Shown piece by piece: positions 49,608 through 58,491 of a stretch of 64,000 bases of DNA. The notes beneath the pieces were generated by a model that worked only from the letters and a program-made list of their open reading frames with translations, did no database searches and was not told the origin of the DNA. The stretch is from Rhodobacteraceae bacterium EL53 (GTDB lineage: Bacteria; Pseudomonadota; Alphaproteobacteria; Rhodobacterales; Rhodobacteraceae): NCBI GenBank assembly GCA_900313015.1, contig OMPR01000013.1, positions 402,725 through 466,724 of the forward strand. The letters run 5' to 3'. A program made the position numbers and the translations under genes. The first letter of the stretch is position 1, and each line of letters opens with the position of its first letter.

Positions 49608-50387
49608 ATGGTACAACTGACCCTCCCCAAGAACAGCCGCATCAAGGTTGGCAAAACCTGGCCCAAGCCGGAAGGTGCGACCAACATCCGTAAGTTCAGC
49701 ATCTACCGCTGGAACCCGGATGACGGCAAAAACCCATCGGTCGACACGTATTTCCTCGATATGGATGCGTGCGGCCCGATGGTTCTGGATGCGCTGATCA
49801 AGATCAAGAACGAGATCGACCCGACGCTGACCTTCCGCCGGTCCTGCCGCGAAGGCATCTGTGGATCCTGCGCGATGAACATCGATGGCATCAACACGCT
49901 GGCCTGTATCTACGGCATGGATGAAATCAAGGGTGATGTGAAAATCTATCCGTTGCCCCACATGGAAGTTGTCAAAGATCTGATCCCTGACCTGACCCAC
50001 TTCTATGCGCAGCACGCCTCGATCATGCCGTGGTTGGAAACCAAAACCAACCGCCCGGCCAAAGAGTGGAAGCAGTCGATTGAGGACCGCAAGAAACTGG
50101 ATGGCCTGTATGAATGCGTGATGTGTGCGTCCTGCTCAACATCCTGCCCCAGCTACTGGTGGAACAGCGATCGCTACCTCGGCCCCGCGGCCCTGTTGCA
50201 CGCCTACCGCTGGATCATCGACTCGCGCGATGAAGCAACAGGGGAGCGTCTGGACGAGCTCGAAGATCCCTTCAAGCTCTATCGCTGTCACACCATCATG
50301 AACTGCGCCAAAACCTGCCCCAAGGGTCTGAACCCGGCCAAGGCAATCGCTGAAATCAAACAAATGATGGTTGAACGCACAGTTTGA
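49608..50387 (+). CDS. sdhB: Succinate dehydrogenase iron-sulfur subunit
   Basis: 259 aa. 2Fe-2S site [16 protein letters not shown] with a later LAC, 4Fe-4S site [13 protein letters not shown] and 3Fe-4S site [17 protein letters not shown]. It passes electrons from SdhA to ubiquinone. Last gene of the operon; terminator downstream. Confidence 0.98.
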   Translation: MVQLTLPKNSRIKVGKTWPKPEGATNIRKFSIYRWNPDDGKNPSVDTYFLDMDACGPMVLDALIKIKNEIDPTLTFRRSCREGICGSCAMNIDGINTLACIYGMDEIKGDVKIYPLPHMEVVKDLIPDLTHFYAQHASIMPWLETKTNRPAKEWKQSIEDRKKLDGLYECVMCASCSTSCPSYWWNSDRYLGPAALLHAYRWIIDSRDEATGERLDELEDPFKLYRCHTIMNCAKTCPKGLNPAKAIAEIKQMMVERTV

Positions 50388-50394
50388 GTTAAAT

Positions 50395-50447
50395 AGGGTC
50401 GGCACATCTTTATATAGTAATAAGCTGTTTCCGTGCCGACCCTTTCC
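50395..50447 (+). terminator. Terminator after sdhB
   Basis: Perfect 11-bp stem (AGGGTCGGCAC at 50395-50405, GTGCCGACCCT at 50433-50443) with a 27-nt loop, followed by TTT. Its right arm overlaps the apparent start of the broken RTX gene. Confidence 0.7.
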
Positions 50448-52338
50448 GACCTAAATTCTATCTCTTCTCTGGCGAGCCGTGGTCTTGTTCTTGCGGGTCC
50501 CCAAAATGCGCCACTGTCCGACGGGCGCCAAGTTGCGATATGGGAAACAACTTCTAATAAAGTCAGGTTCAAGCTTCTCGAAGCTGATGGGTCTTTAGCA
50601 GGTCCAGCGCGTATTGTTGCCTCTTCAAGTGGCACCATTGGCGAGGCTGATGTGGCCGTGTTGTCGGATGGTGGCTTCATTATTTCCTATGTGCACGTGG
50701 AAAGCGGCAACAGCGAAATTCGCGCCATTCGTTATTCTGACACAGGCGCGCAGCTCGGGTCGGAAATGCGTCTGTTCACCCCTGCTTTGAAGAAAATGTT
50801 CTCCCCTCAAGTGGCGACGCTTGAAGATGGTGGTTTCGCTGTTGTTGCCAGGATGTACCAATCGAGTGGCGCAGAGCATTCTACCGTTCTTAAAACTTTT
50901 GATCTAGACGGCACGCCACGCGGAAATTTGGTTCAACTGGAGCAAAACACTGCAGGCATTCAGAAACTCCCAATGGTTCAAGCCCTTGAGAATGGAAACC
51001 TTATCGCAGTCCGGAGATGGCTCCGGAAATGCTCTGATGTCGCGGGTTTTCAACGCCAGTGGCGTCCCGCAAGGGAATGAAATACGCATAAATCAATTCA
51101 CGCGCGGCAATCAGGAAGAGGTGGCGATTACACGTCTAGCAGACGGCAGCCTGATCACCGTGTGGATGTCAGAAGGTCAAGATGGCAGCGAAGAAGGGAT
51201 TGTAGCCCGTCAGTTGACAGCTTAGGGCGTTCCTCAGGGGAATGAGTTTGTCGTGAACGTGACCACAATCGGTGAGCAAAATCTCCCCTCGGTTGCGGCA
51301 CTGAAGGACGGTGGCTTCATTGTTGCTTGGTCAAATGTTGACCCGAATCCAGATACAATGGCTCGCGAATACGATGCAGACCTGAATCCTGTCACTGGGG
51401 AAGTGCAGCTGACACCGAACAGCAGTACGGGGTTTCTCGGGCCAGAGCTCGTTTCGTTATCCAATGGGGGCGTTGGTGCGGTTTGGATGACGCTTCGTGT
51501 CTTGGGCTTTTTCCCGACGGTGGGGGCTGAAGTCCGAACCACAAGATCGGAGGTTCCTGTTCCGACAGACAACAACGACACTCTTACTTATGAGGGCGAA
51601 AGCTCTAACATCCTAGCGCTCGGCGGCAGCGAATGGATCACTCCGGGGGGCGGGTACGACACGATCGACGGTGGTACTGGATTCGACATGGTTAGCTTTA
51701 TCAACCAGTCGCAAGCTGTGCGTGTCGATCTGTCCACGGGGCGAGCGACCTCAGGAAATGGTGTTAATCTGCTCTCAAACATTGAAGGCATCACAGGGTC
51801 CTCGTTCGGCGATTACATCGTCGGAGACGACGGCAACAACCGCCTGCGTGGAGCCGGAAGCTATGACTGGTTTGTTGGATCCGAAGGGGCCGACCGATAT
51901 GATGGCGGGTCGGGTTTGGACATGATCAGCTATTCGGCGTCAACCTCAGCTGTGTCCGTCTTCCTATCACAGGGGCGCGGTACTCAAGGCGACGCCGCGC
52001 GCGACAGTTACACCAGTGTAGAGCGCGTGACCGGCAGTAGCTACGACGATACTCTGCACGGCGATGAAGGGAGAAATGTTCTTCGTGGCCTTTATGGCGA
52101 AGACACCCTGAGAGGAAACGGTGGGGTGGATCGCTTGGCCGGCGGCGGGTCAGATGACTTTCTGGATGGCGGTGCAGGCTGGGATTACGCGATTTTCCAA
52201 GGCAACCGAGACGATTACAAGGTATCGACCCAAGGCGATCAGACAAGGGTGGAGCGCGTAGCTTCCGGGAACGAAGGAACAGACACGCTGGTCAATATCG
52301 AAGTCATCCAATTCGCAGATGACTTCCTGTTCCTGTAA
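50433..52338 (+). pseudogene. Broken RTX-type (hemolysin-like calcium-binding) protein gene
   Basis: The frame from GTG 50433 encodes repeats of the kind LSDGGFIISYV and LEDGGFAVVARM. It is lost near 51010: the continuation SGDGSGNALMSRVF is in another frame, consistent with a small deletion. An in-frame TAG (51223-51225) then interrupts QLTA-GVPQGNEF. The last part (51226-52338) is open and ends in RTX nonapeptide-like repeats: GGGYDTIDGGTGFD, DDTLHGDEGRN, GGGSDDFLDGGAGWD. The GTG sits inside the sdhB terminator stem and lacks a ribosome site. Likely a pseudogene of a secreted adhesin or toxin-like protein, unless the breaks are sequencing errors. Confidence 0.8.
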
Positions 52339-52675
52339 GCCTTTTAGAACGCAACCTACGCTTCATCGCTTACGATTTTATCAAAATGAGAAATGGCAAG
52401 AAGCGCGTCATTTTTCCCCCTTGTCAATATCGACACAAAAGGCGAACACGCAGCATGACACGTCTGATTTGCGCGCAAGCGTGAATGCAGCGTGACCAAA
52501 AGCAGATCCCATCGCCACGGATCCCTCGTACGGGGCGGTGGGATCTCGCCCTTAACTTCCTTTCCCTTCCTCAATCCGCCTGACGTTTGTCCAATGCCAG
52601 ACTGCTGTATGAGCGAACGCCTCTTGCATCCGTGATCCCGCTCGTGCCCTGTGTGGTCAAAGAGGAGAAACGCGC
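52339..52675. other. 337-bp intergenic region with a long hairpin
   Basis: No gene seen. A 13-bp near-perfect inverted repeat is present: AGATCCCATCGCC at 52504-52516 and GGCGGTGGGATCT at 52534-52546, one G-T pair. It has no T-run, so it may be a leader structure for the DUF1989 gene or the end of the RTX transcript. Confidence 0.45.
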
Positions 52676-53533
52676 ATGATTTCACAATCAAACCCACCCG
52701 CCGACGCTGCAGAGCGGCGCGCCATTCAACCTGTTATTTGTTATCCCAACGACACGCTGCCCCCGGCAGACCTGGCGCTTTATCGCGCGGCCCGTGCAAC
52801 AGCCACCAAAACGGGCGAGATTCTTATCCCCGCTCGGGACGCTCGGTGCTTTTCTGTCCCCGCCGGACACTTCTTTCGCATCAGTTCGGTCGAGGGGCCG
52901 CAGGTGGGTGACCTCAACCTTTGGAACACAGATGACCTGACCGAGCGTTTCTATTCCGGGAAAACCCGTGCGCTGCATGGTACCCACATCACCACGGGCG
53001 AACGGATGTGGAGCAGCTTCCCACATCTGCGACCCATGGCGACGATCATCGAAGACACGCTTGGATGGTATGGGATGGATGCCTTTGGCGGATCGGTGCA
53101 TGACGTCATCGGGACCCGCTGCGATCCCTACACGGGCAATCTGCTCGCTGCTGGGACACAGTATCACTATTGCTGCCATTCCAACCTGACGCGCGCTTTG
53201 GCTGATCATATGGGGGTTCCATTGGCTGAGGCGGAGCCGCTGGTTCATGATGTTTTGAACGTCTTCATGTGCACAGGTTTCACCCGTGACACGGGGCAGT
53301 ACTTTATGAAAGCTTCGCCTGTCCGTCCCGGTGATTATTTGGAGTTCTTTGCTGAGATCAACGTGACTGGCGGGCTCAGCGCGTGCCCGGGTGGGGATTG
53401 CTCCTCCGAGCACACCAGTGATGTGGCGTCTTGCCATCCGCTCTTAGTCGAAGTCTTCGCCCCCGCTGAGGGAGCATTGGGGAATTGGCAGTCGCCCGGG
53501 GTAAATGGGTACGATCGCAGCCATGGGCGGTAA
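52676..53533 (+). CDS. DUF1989 (urea carboxylase-associated) family protein
   Basis: 285 aa. The family core is visible in AGHFFRISSVEGPQVGDLNLW, GGSVHDVIGTRCDPY, YHYCCHSNLTRAL and CSSEHTSDVASCHPL, with conserved Cys/His. DUF1989 proteins usually occur with urea carboxylase or guanidine/urea genes, but none is adjacent here. AGGAGA ribosome site. A strong terminator follows. Confidence 0.87.
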   Translation: MISQSNPPADAAERRAIQPVICYPNDTLPPADLALYRAARATATKTGEILIPARDARCFSVPAGHFFRISSVEGPQVGDLNLWNTDDLTERFYSGKTRALHGTHITTGERMWSSFPHLRPMATIIEDTLGWYGMDAFGGSVHDVIGTRCDPYTGNLLAAGTQYHYCCHSNLTRALADHMGVPLAEAEPLVHDVLNVFMCTGFTRDTGQYFMKASPVRPGDYLEFFAEINVTGGLSACPGGDCSSEHTSDVASCHPLLVEVFAPAEGALGNWQSPGVNGYDRSHGR

Positions 53534-53560
53534 CCTGCAACGCTCGGTATAGGTAGGGTA

Positions 53561-53599
53561 AATAAAACGGGCGGAGGATTAACCTCCGCCCGTTTTATT
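53561..53599. terminator. Strong bidirectional terminator
   Basis: Perfect 17-bp inverted repeat (53561-53577 and 53583-53599) with a 5-nt loop. A-rich and T-rich ends make it a terminator in both directions, for DUF1989 (+) and deoD (-). Confidence 0.9.
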
Positions 53600-53625
53600 G
53601 TGAGTTTTATAAGTCTGTGCCGGGG

Positions 53626-53654
53626 GGTGCACAGGGGGTGCACAAAAGGTGCAC
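53626..53654. repeat. Three GGTGCAC repeats at 11-bp steps
   Basis: GGTGCAC at 53626-53632, 53637-53643 and 53648-53654, one helical turn apart, between the bidirectional terminator and the deoD stop. GTGCAC is itself a palindrome. Could be a small protein-binding array; function unknown. Confidence 0.55.
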
Positions 53655-53690
53655 GGATGTCACTCCCGGAAAGCTACCGGTCAGAATCGG

Positions 53691-54404
53691 TTAATCCTGA
53701 TCGGCAAAGGCCGCTTCCAATGCGATTTCAACCATGTCACCAAAGCTGGATTCGCGTTGATCACTCGGAAGAGCTTCGCCCGTTAACAAATGATCCGAGA
53801 CGGTTAACACCGCCAATGCCCGGCATTTGTGACGGGCCGCAAGAATGTAAAGCTCTGCTGCTTCCATCTCGACGCCCAGAATGCCGTGCCGCACCATTTC
53901 TTCGTTCAGATCAGGTCTCTCGTCATAAAACACATCCGAGGAATAGATCCCGCCCACATGTGTCGGGGTCCCTTTGGCTTGCGCGGCGTGAAATGCCTTG
54001 TGCAACAAAACATAGTCGGCGCTTGGGGCAAAATTCAATTCTTTGAATATTCCGCGTGACGGCGTGCTAAGGGTGCTTGCCGTCATTGCCAGGATAATAT
54101 CCCGAACGCCGACATTCTCTTGCATTCCGCCACATGATCCAATTCGGATCAGCGTTTTTGCGCCATAATCTTTGATCAGTTCGTTTACATAGATAGAGAG
54201 TGAGGGCATCCCCATTCCGCTACCTTGAATTGTAACGCGGTGACCGTTCCAAAATCCGGTAAACCCAAGCATTCCCCGAACGTTGTTGACTTGCTGAACC
54301 TCGGTGAGAAAGGTATCGGCAGCCCATTTCGCTCTATAGGGATCGCCCGGCAGCAGAACTGTTTCTGCGATTTGTCCGGTTTCTGCTCCGATGTGAATTG
54401 TCAT
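53691..54404 (-). CDS. deoD: Purine-nucleoside phosphorylase (DeoD type)
   Basis: 237 aa. [27 protein letters not shown], split across residues 1-27, and RIGSCGGMQ (phosphate site), VEMEAAELY and [11 protein letters not shown] are as in bacterial hexameric PNP. It cleaves purine (deoxy)nucleosides with phosphate. The H-NS-like gene is directly upstream on the same strand. Confidence 0.96.
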   Translation of the reverse strand: MTIHIGAETGQIAETVLLPGDPYRAKWAADTFLTEVQQVNNVRGMLGFTGFWNGHRVTIQGSGMGMPSLSIYVNELIKDYGAKTLIRIGSCGGMQENVGVRDIILAMTASTLSTPSRGIFKELNFAPSADYVLLHKAFHAAQAKGTPTHVGGIYSSDVFYDERPDLNEEMVRHGILGVEMEAAELYILAARHKCRALAVLTVSDHLLTGEALPSDQRESSFGDMVEIALEAAFADQD

Positions 54405-54422
54405 TTTGAGACTTAATTCCGA

Positions 54423-54740
54423 TTAGATTTCGAGATCGGTGATATCGGCGCCTGCGGCCAATGAATCGTGGATCCACTGTGGCTTGCGCCCGCGACCGGT
54501 CCAGGTCTGCTCAGGGTTGGCCGGATTGCGATATTTCGCAGCGGCTTTTGTACCCTTCGTGCTTTTTCTGTTGTCACCGGACAAATCAGCCAGGCTAAAC
54601 CCATATTCGGCTGCCGCTTTTTCAACGGCTGCCAGGGCCTCCTGACGCTCACGCACTTCAGCCGCTTTCAACGCGTCTTCAACGCCTACTTGCAGTTCAA
54701 GTAACTCTTTGCGAGACATCTCGCTTAGATTCATACCCAT
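54423..54740 (-). CDS. H-NS/HvrA-family nucleoid protein
   Basis: 105 aa. The N-terminal half is helical (oligomerisation), and the C-terminal DNA-binding motif KYRNPANPEQTWTGRGRKPQW is the H-NS family signature. In Rhodobacter, HvrA and Spb are of this type. Start ATG 54740 with GGAGT upstream. A 12-bp inverted repeat lies 32-60 bp before the ATG. Confidence 0.93.
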   Translation of the reverse strand: MGMNLSEMSRKELLELQVGVEDALKAAEVRERQEALAAVEKAAAEYGFSLADLSGDNRKSTKGTKAAAKYRNPANPEQTWTGRGRKPQWIHDSLAAGADITDLEI

Positions 54741-54771
54741 CTTTTACTCCATTCTTTATCACAAACGCCAA

Positions 54772-54800
54772 TTAATGCAGCGCTGATCGCGCTACATTAA
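54772..54800. promoter_or_regulatory. Inverted repeat upstream of the H-NS-like gene
   Basis: TTAATGCAGCGC (54772-54783) and GCGCTACATTAA (54789-54800), 12-bp arms with one mismatch and a 5-nt loop. Located between ecm's 3' end and the H-NS-like ATG. A possible autoregulatory site; no T-run supports a terminator. Confidence 0.5.
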
Positions 54801-54854
54801 CGAAGTTTGAGACGCTTTTCAGCACCAATTTTCATTAGTGCACGGAGTTATTAC

Positions 54855-56816
54855 TTATGCTTCGGCTTTTTCCGCAACAAGTGAGACAATATCTTTCATT
54901 ATTGTATTCAATTCAAAATCCTTGGGCGTATATACTTTTGCGATACCCATGTTTTTTAATTTTTCGGCGTCATCATCGGGAATAATGCCACCTACGATAA
55001 TTGGAATGTGAGATAATCCGGCATTTTTCATTCTAATTGCGACATCTTCCACCAAAGGCAAATGGCTACCAGAAAGAATAGACAGCCCAACAACATGCGC
55101 TTCGTCTTCAACTGCGGCGTTCACAATTTCCTCGGGTGTCAGGCGAATACCTTCATAAGCGATATCCATGCCGCAATCCCGTGCGCGGAATGCAATTTGT
55201 TCGGCTCCGTTCGAGTGGCCATCCAACCCGGGCTTACCAACAAGGAACTTGAGGCGCCGCCCCAGCTTGTCGCTGACGGCATCCACGGAACCACGAATAT
55301 CGTCGAGTCCTTCAGTTTTATTTGAAACGGACCCTGAAACACCCGTTGGTCCACGATATGTGCCATAGGCTTTGCGCATCTCTTCAGCCCACTCGCCAGT
55401 GGTCACACCTGCTTTTGCGGCTTTTATCGACGGTTGCATGATGTTCGTGCCGGTTTTGGCAGCATTACGAAGCGCGATCAGTGCAGCAGCGACTGCTGCG
55501 TCATCACGGGTAGCACGCCATTCGTTCAGGCGATCAATCTGCTCTTTCTCGGCGGCGGGATCGACGACCATGATGCCCCCGTCCTCGGTTTGCAGGGGAG
55601 ACGCTTCGCCTTCTGTCCAGCGGTTTACACCAACGACCACAGTTTCATTCCGCTCAATACGATTCAGGCGTTCAGCGTTTGAATCGACGAGCCGGGACTT
55701 CATGTATTCGATCGATGCGACCGCACCACCCATGCCGTCAAGGTTGGCCAGCTCAGCGCGTGCGCCCTCTTTCAACTCTTCAACTTTAGCATCGACAGCT
55801 GGATTGCCATCAAACAGGTCGCCAAACTCAAGCAAGTCGGTTTCATAGGCCAGAATTTGCTGCATCCGCATCGACCACTGCTGATCCCAAGGGCGTGGCA
55901 AACCAAGCGCTTCGTTCCAAGCGGGCAGCTGAACCGCCCGGGCCCGTGCTTTTTTCGACAGGGTCACGGCCAGCATTTCAATCAAAATGCGATAAACATT
56001 ATTTTCCGGCTGCTGTTCGGTCAAACCAAGCGAGTTCACCTGAACGCCATACCGGAACCGGCGCATTTTCGCATCGGTGATACCATAGCGGGTCTCGCAG
56101 ATCTCATCCCACAGATCGACAAATGCGCGCATTTTGCACATTTCGGTGACAAAGCGGATGCCGGCATTCACAAAGAATGAGATCCGACCAACCAGCGTTG
56201 GGAAATCTTCGGCAGGAACGCGAGGACGCAGTTCATCCAGTACGGCCTGTGCCGTCGCCAAAGCAAAGGCCAATTCCTGTTCCGGTGTCGCGCCTGCCTC
56301 TTGCAGGTGATAGGAACAGACGTTCATCGGATTCCACTTAGGCACATTCGTATAGCAGAACTCGGCCACATCGGCGATCATCTTAAGCGATGGTTTGGGG
56401 GGGCAAATATAAGTCCCGCGAGACAGATATTCTTTGATCAAGTCGTTTTGCACGGTGCCCTGAAGCTTGGACACATCGGCACCCTGTTCTTCGGCAACGG
56501 CAATATACAGCGACAACAGCCAAGGCGCGGTCGCGTTGATTGTCATCGATGTGTTCATTTGCTCAAGCGGGATTTCGTCGAACAAGGCCCGCATGTCGCC
56601 CAGGTGAGATACAGGAACCCCAACTTTTCCCACTTCACCACGTGCCAATGTGTGGTCGCTGTCGTACCCGGTTTGCGTTGGCAGGTCGAAAGCCACTGAA
56701 AGGCCGGTTTGCCCTTTGGCCAGATTGCCACGGTAAAGAGCGTTAGACGCCTTGGCAGTAGAGTGACCGGCATATGTCCGGATCAACCAAGGGCGGTCTT
56801 TTTGCGACTGTGTCAT
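54855..56816 (-). CDS. ecm: Ethylmalonyl-CoA mutase
   Basis: 653 aa. An N-terminal mutase TIM barrel (GQTGLSVAFDLPTQTGYDSD, TSMTINATAPW) and a C-terminal cobalamin domain with GKPGLDGHSNGAEQIA (DxHxxG, His as B12 ligand). Single chain, as in Ecm. It converts (2R)-ethylmalonyl-CoA to methylsuccinyl-CoA. ccr, which makes its substrate, is 1.7 kb away on the other strand. Ordinary methylmalonyl-CoA mutase is longer. Confidence 0.94.
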   Translation of the reverse strand: MTQSQKDRPWLIRTYAGHSTAKASNALYRGNLAKGQTGLSVAFDLPTQTGYDSDHTLARGEVGKVGVPVSHLGDMRALFDEIPLEQMNTSMTINATAPWLLSLYIAVAEEQGADVSKLQGTVQNDLIKEYLSRGTYICPPKPSLKMIADVAEFCYTNVPKWNPMNVCSYHLQEAGATPEQELAFALATAQAVLDELRPRVPAEDFPTLVGRISFFVNAGIRFVTEMCKMRAFVDLWDEICETRYGITDAKMRRFRYGVQVNSLGLTEQQPENNVYRILIEMLAVTLSKKARARAVQLPAWNEALGLPRPWDQQWSMRMQQILAYETDLLEFGDLFDGNPAVDAKVEELKEGARAELANLDGMGGAVASIEYMKSRLVDSNAERLNRIERNETVVVGVNRWTEGEASPLQTEDGGIMVVDPAAEKEQIDRLNEWRATRDDAAVAAALIALRNAAKTGTNIMQPSIKAAKAGVTTGEWAEEMRKAYGTYRGPTGVSGSVSNKTEGLDDIRGSVDAVSDKLGRRLKFLVGKPGLDGHSNGAEQIAFRARDCGMDIAYEGIRLTPEEIVNAAVEDEAHVVGLSILSGSHLPLVEDVAIRMKNAGLSHIPIIVGGIIPDDDAEKLKNMGIAKVYTPKDFELNTIMKDIVSLVAEKAEA

Positions 56817-56896
56817 GTTGGGCCTCGCGAGTCAGGGTGAGCAACAATATTTCAATGAGGGGTTCTAAAGCGCAATTTTCGGCGCGTGTCAATTCG

Positions 56897-56910
56897 CTGC
56901 GTTGCGGCAA
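56897..56910. promoter_or_regulatory. CTGCGTTGCGGCAA element upstream of ecm
   Basis: Lies 81-94 bp before the ecm ATG in the ecm/acyltransferase divergent spacer. It differs at one base from an element upstream of ccr, and at two from one upstream of mcl2. Confidence 0.4.
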
Positions 56911-56966
56911 ATTCTGTCAGATGTGAATGGATTGTGGCTGACGGTGTTTGATGGCAGTTTGCGGTC

Positions 56967-58334
56967 ATGTCGCAGACTATTGAACTTCCTCTCTGGCTCT
57001 TTGTTTTGATCGTGCTGTTTGCGACGGTCACTTTTGCGTCGCATTTTCTGTTCCCTTCTGTGCGATGGTTCTTTCGCCGCCGGTTAGAGCGTGCTGTGGC
57101 GCGATTGAACACGCGTTTGGAGCGTCCGATCCAGCCATTCAAGTTGGCGCGACGCCACGACATGATCCAACGATTGATCTACGATCCACAGGTAGGGCAT
57201 GCGGTGCAGGCGCACGCGCAATCAGAAGGAGTGCCAGAAGCCGTCGCCTTTGAAGAGGCCAAGCGGTACGCCCGTGAAATCGTTCCTTCATTTTCGGCGT
57301 TTGCATATTTCAGCTTTGCTATCCGGCTCGCGCGTTTTCTAAGCAATGCGTTTTATCATGTCCGCTTGAGCCACTTGGATGAGAATACGCTGCGCGATAT
57401 TGACCCTAATGCCACCGTGGTTTTTGTCATGAACCACCGCAGCAATATGGATTATGTTCTGATCACCTACTTGGCGGCCCAACGATCGGCGCTGTCTTAT
57501 GCAGTTGGGGAATGGGCGCGTGTCTGGCCACTTAGCCGGTTGATCCGGGCAATGGGGGCCTATTTTATTCGGCGTAAGTCTGGCAGCGAGCTGTATCGCC
57601 AAGTTTTGGCCAGTTACGTGCGCCATGCAACGGATGCCGGCGTGACACAGGCGATGTTTCCAGAGGGTGGGCTTAGTCTAACAGGGGCTTTGGGGCGGCC
57701 AAAACTGGGTCTGCTAAAATATATAGTGGATGGTGCTGATCCCGACGGGCGTGATGTGGTTTTTGTTCCTGTGGCCTTGAACTATGATCGGGTCTTGGAA
57801 GACACGACTTTGACGGCGGCTGCGCATCGAAATGAACGTCGATTTAGGGCCCGTATCGGTGTTGTTATGCTTTGGATCGTCAAACAGTTGTTTCGGCGGG
57901 TCGTTGGTCGCTATCACCGTCTTGGATACGCGGCAGTAAGTTTCGGAGATCCAGTATCTCTAAAGGGGTTTCGTGCTGAAAATGAGGGGGATGTCACTAT
58001 TCCTCTGGCGCGTCATCTGATGGCAAATATCGGGGAGATCATCCCTGTTCTACCGATACCGCTAATCGCGTGGCTTGTGCTGCGGGATAATATGGCTATT
58101 TCGCGTAATGCCTTAGAGCGCCAAATGGAAGCTGTAGCGGCTGGGCTGGCTTCGAATGGGATCCACTTGTCCGCTGATGCGTTTATCGAGGCGCTGGACA
58201 GCAGCCTGATGCAGTTAAAACAGCGTGAAGTCCTGATCGAAGAGCAGGACATGTTCCGCGCAAACCCACAGCGCGTTGACTTGCTAAGGTATTACGCCGA
58301 GTCGGTCGATGATACTTTGAAGCAAATCACCTGA
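56967..58334 (+). CDS. Glycerol-3-phosphate acyltransferase-like protein (PlsB type)
   Basis: 455 aa with an N-terminal membrane helix. Acyltransferase motif NHRSNMDYVL (HX4D) near residue 156, GAYFIRRKSG near 195, and MFPEGGLS (third block). It likely acylates glycerol-3-phosphate or a similar substrate. It sits between ecm and ccr, an association I recall from Rhodobacterales. Divergent from ecm. Confidence 0.87.
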   Translation: MSQTIELPLWLFVLIVLFATVTFASHFLFPSVRWFFRRRLERAVARLNTRLERPIQPFKLARRHDMIQRLIYDPQVGHAVQAHAQSEGVPEAVAFEEAKRYAREIVPSFSAFAYFSFAIRLARFLSNAFYHVRLSHLDENTLRDIDPNATVVFVMNHRSNMDYVLITYLAAQRSALSYAVGEWARVWPLSRLIRAMGAYFIRRKSGSELYRQVLASYVRHATDAGVTQAMFPEGGLSLTGALGRPKLGLLKYIVDGADPDGRDVVFVPVALNYDRVLEDTTLTAAAHRNERRFRARIGVVMLWIVKQLFRRVVGRYHRLGYAAVSFGDPVSLKGFRAENEGDVTIPLARHLMANIGEIIPVLPIPLIAWLVLRDNMAISRNALERQMEAVAAGLASNGIHLSADAFIEALDSSLMQLKQREVLIEEQDMFRANPQRVDLLRYYAESVDDTLKQIT

Positions 58335-58453
58335 GAATTGCTGCGACAGCGAAGTATCTTTCTGCGGCTGCTGGGTCATAAAGTTTCAAAAAAGAGAGAA
58401 ATGATGTTGCAATGTTGCGCGACAGTTCATATTCCATCCTCAGCGCCGCGATT

Positions 58454-58467
58454 CTGCATTGCGGCAA
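58454..58467. promoter_or_regulatory. CTGCATTGCGGCAA element upstream of ccr
   Basis: Lies 25-38 bp before the ccr ATG, upstream of the AGGAGG site. It shares 13 of 14 bases with the element upstream of ecm. CTGC-N3-GCGG is close to the PhaR-type palindrome. Confidence 0.4.
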
Positions 58468-58491
58468 GAAACCTAGACATAGGAGGCTGAC

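Noticed and set aside
52504-52546. Riboswitch before the DUF1989 gene
   Set aside because: A hairpin is present, but no conserved guanidine-riboswitch core was recognised, so it is listed only as a hairpin.
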